This document shows positions 59,621-64,000 of a stretch of DNA of 64,000 bases, piece after piece (the stretch's first letter is position 1; each line of letters begins with the position of its first letter). A model generated the notes under the pieces. That model ran no database searches. It was given only the letters and a program-made list of their open reading frames with translations, and was not told where the DNA came from. Made by a program: the position numbers and the translations under genes. Origin of the DNA: Liolophura sinensis (Eukaryota; Mollusca; Polyplacophora; Chitonida; Chitonidae). The stretch covers positions 49,409,116 through 49,473,115 of the forward strand of contig NC_088301.1 in the NCBI RefSeq assembly GCF_032854445.1, given 5' to 3'.

Positions 59621-61425
59621 GTTACCAGAAGTAGAGCGCGCTACAACTACGGTCACTTTACGTGCAATCCTCATTTGCCTCAAAGATCATCAAACATCAG
59701 ACCTCCATTAATTTTCAATAAGCGGCAATTAGTTTTAACGTTTAGTGTGTAAATCAGCCCCAGATATAGCGTGGACATTAAGTGTTGAATCATGCCTTGT
59801 CCATGCCTTGTTATTATGTACTCTTTTGTTTTTCAGTAGATATCGAATAGTATGGAGTCCGTCAGCTTGTCAAAGGAAGCTAGCTGAAATATCACTTTTC
59901 TGTTTTTCCAGCCCGGGGAATGGACATGGGCGCTAGGTTCATTCATCACCCAAATGATAACAACGCTATTGTCAAACTTCTCTTGAGAGTTCAACCTACT
60001 GATACTTGACTGAAACAACACAGGACGGCCTGATGTTAGTTATACGAGCTGGCTGATGGCAATAGAAAATAGCTCTGCGTCTTACAATCAAACCAGCTTA
60101 AAGCTGGCTTCTGAGAAGCTAAAAAAGGTACCAACAAAATCCCATTCATACGATATGATTTGTAAGTTCAGACACATTACACACAACCAAATGACAAAGT
60201 GTGAACAAGAGTGCTACTGTCAGCGTATATGCTTCATACCGAATGAAATAGAGCATTTTCCAATGACGACAACACAAATGGTTGCGGCATACGTGTGAAC
60301 GAGACTTCAAACAATGGTCGTCTTAACTTTGCTACAGTTTGCTGCTCGTATTAGACAAGAAAAACCACACCCTTACCGGGGATACGCTACAAAACTGTTT
60401 AACAAACTACTACAGATTACCATAAAGGAATTGTGATTTTCATTGTATGAAAGCCCTTAGTTAATTAAATGAACATAATTATCCGTAAGTAAAGGTACGG
60501 TTTTTGTGCGAAAACATTATGAACTCGACTCAGATTTACACAACCATTTGCTCTTCGATCGTTTCGATAAAAGGTGTTTCGTACCAATATATTGTTTGTT
60601 CCCAGGCTTTCGAAGCTGTCAAGAATCTTGCATCAACCTTGAAAACAGACATATCCATATATGAGGCTTTGAGAGAAGCCAGTCAGTATCAGGTGATTGA
60701 GGATCCTCTCTCACAAACATTTGTGGCTGAGCAACCGTTTTTGTTCGGATCTATCATAAATATTCTGAGCACGAAATATCTGTATGAGGGATATTTGGGA
60801 ACTGATGCTCCAGTTTCTTCTCACAGAATTCCAGCACTTGGATATACCAAGATGTTGGACAAGTTAGTGGTAAACAACTTCTTTTAGCTTTATGAACTGC
60901 ACTGTTAGAAAACTGTATACAAGGTAAAACAGCTGGTGTGTTATGTGCTTATTGTTTTCACTAGGTAACCCATGCAAAGATTAAATGGACTGTACACAGG
61001 TAAGCATTGTAGTCCAGGCTCCACGAAGAGATCTTAGACTTCAGTCAAAATTGTTATTTCTTACAAAGTCAAAATATTGCTTGCCAATCTAAATTCTGGG
61101 TAAATTATTGTAAAACTAATTTCAGCTAAAATAACATACAGGAACATACCAAAATCAGTTATTGAAATTTTGACATAAGTCTGAAATCGTTTCGTGATCA
61201 TGGGGCTAGTAATATATGTTTATCGCAAGCAGAGATCCCGAGTTTCAATCAGGATTCTATCCAGAGTCATTCTACAAACATTCTGGAAGAATTGCCCTTT
61301 CGAACTGTCAATTAAGAACATTCTATTGACAGTCATGGTGTCACATTTGCTTTTACCGGGAATGGAATGAAAAGTAGCGCTGTCGCGAGAAGGGGTGGTG
61401 GGATATCTATGAGAAATGGTGGGAA

Positions 61426-61570
61426 ACTGTTGACTGCTTCTCTTTGCATGATTCCGTTCTTTGGTGGTTTGTGTTATACCTCGTTTGGGGGAAATGGCCT
61501 TGTGATTATTGACATGAAACGTCCTTATTGGTTGACGGCTGGTATACGAATGTCTGTTTCGACGCATAGA
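61426..61570 (+). repeat. Repeat around copy 3, direct copy 2
   Basis: Partner of 59457-59620 and of the inverted 56855-56905. Lies in intron 3 of copy 3. Confidence 0.6.
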
Positions 61571-61611
61571 TCCGATGCATTGAATTCAACCACTGCATTT
61601 TTCTCCTATCA

Positions 61612-62238
61612 GTAAGATTTATTTATTTTGTCCCCTACCGGTATGGTTTGATTATTTTGTCCCCAACCGCTATGATTTGTTTATTTTGTCCCCTGCCGGT
61701 GTGATTTGTTTATTTTGTCCCCTGCCGGTGTGATTTGTTCATTTTGTACCCAACGGCTATGATTTGTTTATTTTGTCCCCTACCAGTATGTTTGTTTATT
61801 TTGTCCCTTAACGCTATGATTTGTTTATTTTGTCCCCTACCGGTATGATTGTTTATTTTGTACCCAACCGGTATGATTTGTTTATTTTGTCCCCTACCGG
61901 TATGATTTGTTTATTTTCTACCCAACCAGTATGATCTGTTTATTTTATCCCCTACCGGTATATTTGTTTATTTTGTCCCCTGCCGGTATGATTTGTTTAT
62001 TTTGTCCCTTAGCGGTATGAACTGTTTATTTTGTGCCCTACCTGTATGATTTATTTATTTAGTCCCCTACCGGTATGATTTGTTGACTTTTGCTCTCAAC
62101 TGGTATGATTTCTTTATTTTGTTCCCTACCGGTATGATTTGTTTATTTTGTCCCCAACCGCTTTGATTTGTTTATTTGTCCCCTACCGGTATGATTTGTT
62201 TATTTGTCCTTTACCGTATGATTTGTTTATTTTTTTTC
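61612..62238 (+). repeat. About 29-bp minisatellite in copy 3 intron 3
   Basis: About 20 units built on GATTTGTTTATTTTGTCCCC followed by TACCGGTAT, with CCAACCGCTAT variants alternating early on. Unit length varies by 1-3 bases. ACCGGT recurs in most units. Confidence 0.92.
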
Positions 62239-62244
62239 CTTGTC

Positions 62245-62365
62245 AACTGTTTAACGTCTTGCTCAAGAACTTTTATCTTATACGATGGCGGTCAGTTTCA
62301 TGGCTGGAGGAAACCAGAGTGTACTGGGTAAAAACATCGTGGCAAGTTACTGACGAACTTTCTCC
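62245..62365 (-). repeat. SINE fragment, minus orientation, diverged
   Basis: TTAACGTCTTGCTCAAGAAC, ACGATGGCGGTCAGTTTCAT, GGCTGGAGGAAACCAGAGTG. Old copy directly after the minisatellite. Confidence 0.65.
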
Positions 62366-62921
62366 TGTATTTTGAGAAGACAAGTGGTCGTCGATTGCTT
62401 ATGGTCACTAAGGCCTCACAAACAGTACGAGTGGAGGAGTCCACAAAATTCCTTTCCAAGGCTACAGCTTTGAGTCGTCAGAATAATTGGAATAATATAT
62501 ATTCGGATTCTTATATGAACACTTCTTTGGCACAGGTGTTTTTAATATGGATACAATATATTGTTAATGCAGGTCAACATTTAACTGTCATAGGAAAATA
62601 TGTCTTGTTATTACATAATAATGATTGGTGATGCGGAGAAATGTCTGAAATGTGCTTTAGTTCTTGCAAAGGATTACCGTGAGGTGCATATAATTGGTAT
62701 TATGCATTTGATGTAAGAATTGACGGTTAAGTGACATGCAATTACGATAATTCTACTTTATAAGCGCAGAAATGTCGAAATCCTTTTGTTATATGTATTT
62801 ATTGTCGGATCATCCAGAATTCTCCAGCGGACACTCCTCGGACAAACGCGTGGTCATAAAATGCAGAAACAATGAAACATACAAGGCTGACGCTGTAATC
62901 GTGACGTTACCGTTGGGGGTT

Positions 62922-63320
62922 AACATTCGTAGTCCGTAAAAGGCGTCCCAAGTGGATAATCGCAAGATCCCTTTCCAAAACAACGTTTAACACTAGATCC
63001 CGAAGACAAAGGTATGAAAGAAATTATACAAGTAAGAAATAAAGCCGGTAACACACAAGAGACAAGCGGTCATCAGTTTTCAATGATGTCGGGCAGACAG
63101 TGGATATTCCAGGCATGAATTCCATATTAAAGTTCAAATTCGTAGTCCGTGAATGAGTTCCAAATAACAATTAAACAAGTATCTCAGTCGCGCGTTGAAT
63201 GCAACTGTTCATAAAGGCATCATGCAGATGTAATGAGCATGGCTGCCTTTACGGCCCCTATCCCCAGGTTAAGCGGTATTAGATACAGTTCGAAAATGAC
63301 GAGCGTTACAGATCCTAACC
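62922..63320 (+). repeat. Array-specific repeat interrupting exon 4 of copy 3
   Basis: About 400 bases replacing some 20 bases of exon 4. They match parts of intron 4 (41878-42420) and intron 3 (40480-40720) of copy 1. The internal word ATTCGTAGTCCGT occurs twice (62925 and 63139). Confidence 0.6.
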
Positions 63321-63770
63321 GTCACACCAGATTTATCGACAAAAAAGCGGAAGGCAATAAAGAGAGTTGGTAAGTTTGTGTGTGAAATAGTTATGGAACC
63401 ATTGGAACGATCCCTTTGTGTTACTATAGGTGTTACTACAAGCTATTCTTTCTGGCAGTGCTCACACCAGCATATTAGTATAACATGTATGTTGGAATTC
63501 TGTCTTGAAATTATGTGGTAAATGTCAAATTGTTTGTACATCTATGATGTTTTGCTATCACATTGGAAATGTTATTTTTAATACATATTATTTTATTTAC
63601 TAAGTTTATGTTCAGGATTTTGTACTGTAAACAAGCTTGTGTCAGAATTCAACGAATAATTTTAGCCGAAGGATACACAGTACATGGCTGACCGAGGAAA
63701 GCTTTCTCTTCTGGCGAGTTTACAGACCGTTGCAAACATGCCGTGGATAGTGACTTATTCTATTAAAACA

Positions 63771-64000
63771 GTTTCTAGTAAAACAAACGCAGTGATGTTA
63801 ATTGCTAATTATTGGACGTCACTGATCTAGAATTGCTGTATTTGCTGTATTGTATAAGCCTTTACTTTTAGTTTTTGAGATTGTTCTAGGCTTAAGTATT
63901 TAATAAATGAACTTTATTTATGACATCAGAAAATATGACAGATTTGCAAAAATCCTTTAATAGTAACTGATTTCTTCGTGGAAATCGAAAATAAACAATG
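63771..64000. other. End of window, no feature seen
   Basis: AT-rich sequence after the exon 5 remnant of copy 3; exon 6 is not reached. Confidence 0.4.

Larger units (their letters stand above)
55021..59911. other. Spacer between oxidase copies 2 and 3
   Basis: No gene and no exon 1 of copy 3 could be found. Contents: SINE (56176-56404), short repeat (56855-56905), AT microsatellite (57217-57273), inverted 0.8-kb repeat (57740-58540), 63-bp minisatellite (58540-58812), SINE tail (59228-59296) and repeat (59457-59620). Confidence 0.6.
59912..63770 (+). pseudogene. Polyamine-oxidase-type gene, copy 3, heavily decayed and 5'-incomplete
   Basis: No exon 1 was found upstream. Exon 2 (59912-60127) starts MDMGARFIHHPND and then loses its frame and meets stops. 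Exon 3 (60606-60862) is fully open, keeps the family phase and encodes DPLSQTFVAEQPFLFGSIIN and RIPALGYTKMLDK. Exon 4 begins at 62808, but its acceptor is CG instead of AG. It lacks about 45 bases after the first 27 or so, and is split by about 400 bases (62922-63320) before resuming with the usual TTTATCGACAAAAAAGCGGA and donor (63321-63369). Exon 5 (63616 to about 63770) has TAA and TAG where copy 1 has Arg and Trp codons. Exons 6 and 7, if present, would lie beyond the window. Confidence 0.85.

Noticed and set aside
1-64000. Retroviral, LTR or LINE coding remains
   Set aside because: I looked for reverse-transcriptase, protease and capsid signatures and for paired long terminal repeats and saw none; the repeats here are SINEs, MITE-like elements, one DNA transposon and satellites.

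Overview
This is a eukaryotic nuclear window: AT-rich, with short exons separated by long GT-AG introns, dense tRNA-derived SINEs, MITE-like palindromes and minisatellites. The gene content (metazoan CHCHD4, an SLC35A nucleotide-sugar transporter, a secreted polyamine-oxidase-type flavoenzyme family) and the SINE tail (AAGTGAAATATTCTTGAGTA, then CGGCGTAAAACACCAATC and AAATA repeats) suggest a marine lophotrochozoan, most likely a mollusc. The species assignment is inference.

Layout. Bases 1-4.3 kb: no confident gene, possibly the 3' end of a plus-strand transcript. 4.3-9.3 kb (minus): intact three-exon CHCHD4/MIA40, with NRF1-, ETS- and kappaB-like motifs upstream at 9.67-9.71 kb. 10.7-14.0 kb: a decayed two-gene DNA transposon (plus-strand YqaJ nuclease with a SWIM-like remnant, minus-strand DDE transposase), best matching the ISL2EU type. 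15.3-19.1 kb (plus): intact SLC35A2/A3-type Golgi nucleotide-sugar transporter with two candidate first exons of the same phase. 19.1-35.9 kb: a gene desert of SINEs, diverged tandem repeats, one SINE nested in another, and a GGTTCT-type palindromic element.

35.9-63.8 kb holds a tandem array of flavin amine oxidases of polyamine-oxidase type. Copy 1 is intact: 7 exons, 489 aa, signal peptide, FAD site, catalytic Lys, and a hydrophobic C-terminal anchor that looks GPI-like. Copy 2 has all 7 exons and splice sites but an in-frame stop and a frameshift. Copy 3 lacks exon 1, is decayed, and has a repeat inserted in exon 4. Exons 1 and 7 of copies 1 and 2 are far more alike than exons 2 and 6, which suggests gene conversion. 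The introns carry paired MITEs, an inverted 0.8-kb repeat and several minisatellites.

The three functional genes are unrelated in role: mitochondrial disulfide relay, Golgi sugar-nucleotide import, and cell-surface or secreted amine oxidation. The oxidase array is the most distinctive part. I saw no rRNA, no genuine tRNA gene, no CRISPR array, and no reverse transcriptase or retroviral remains.
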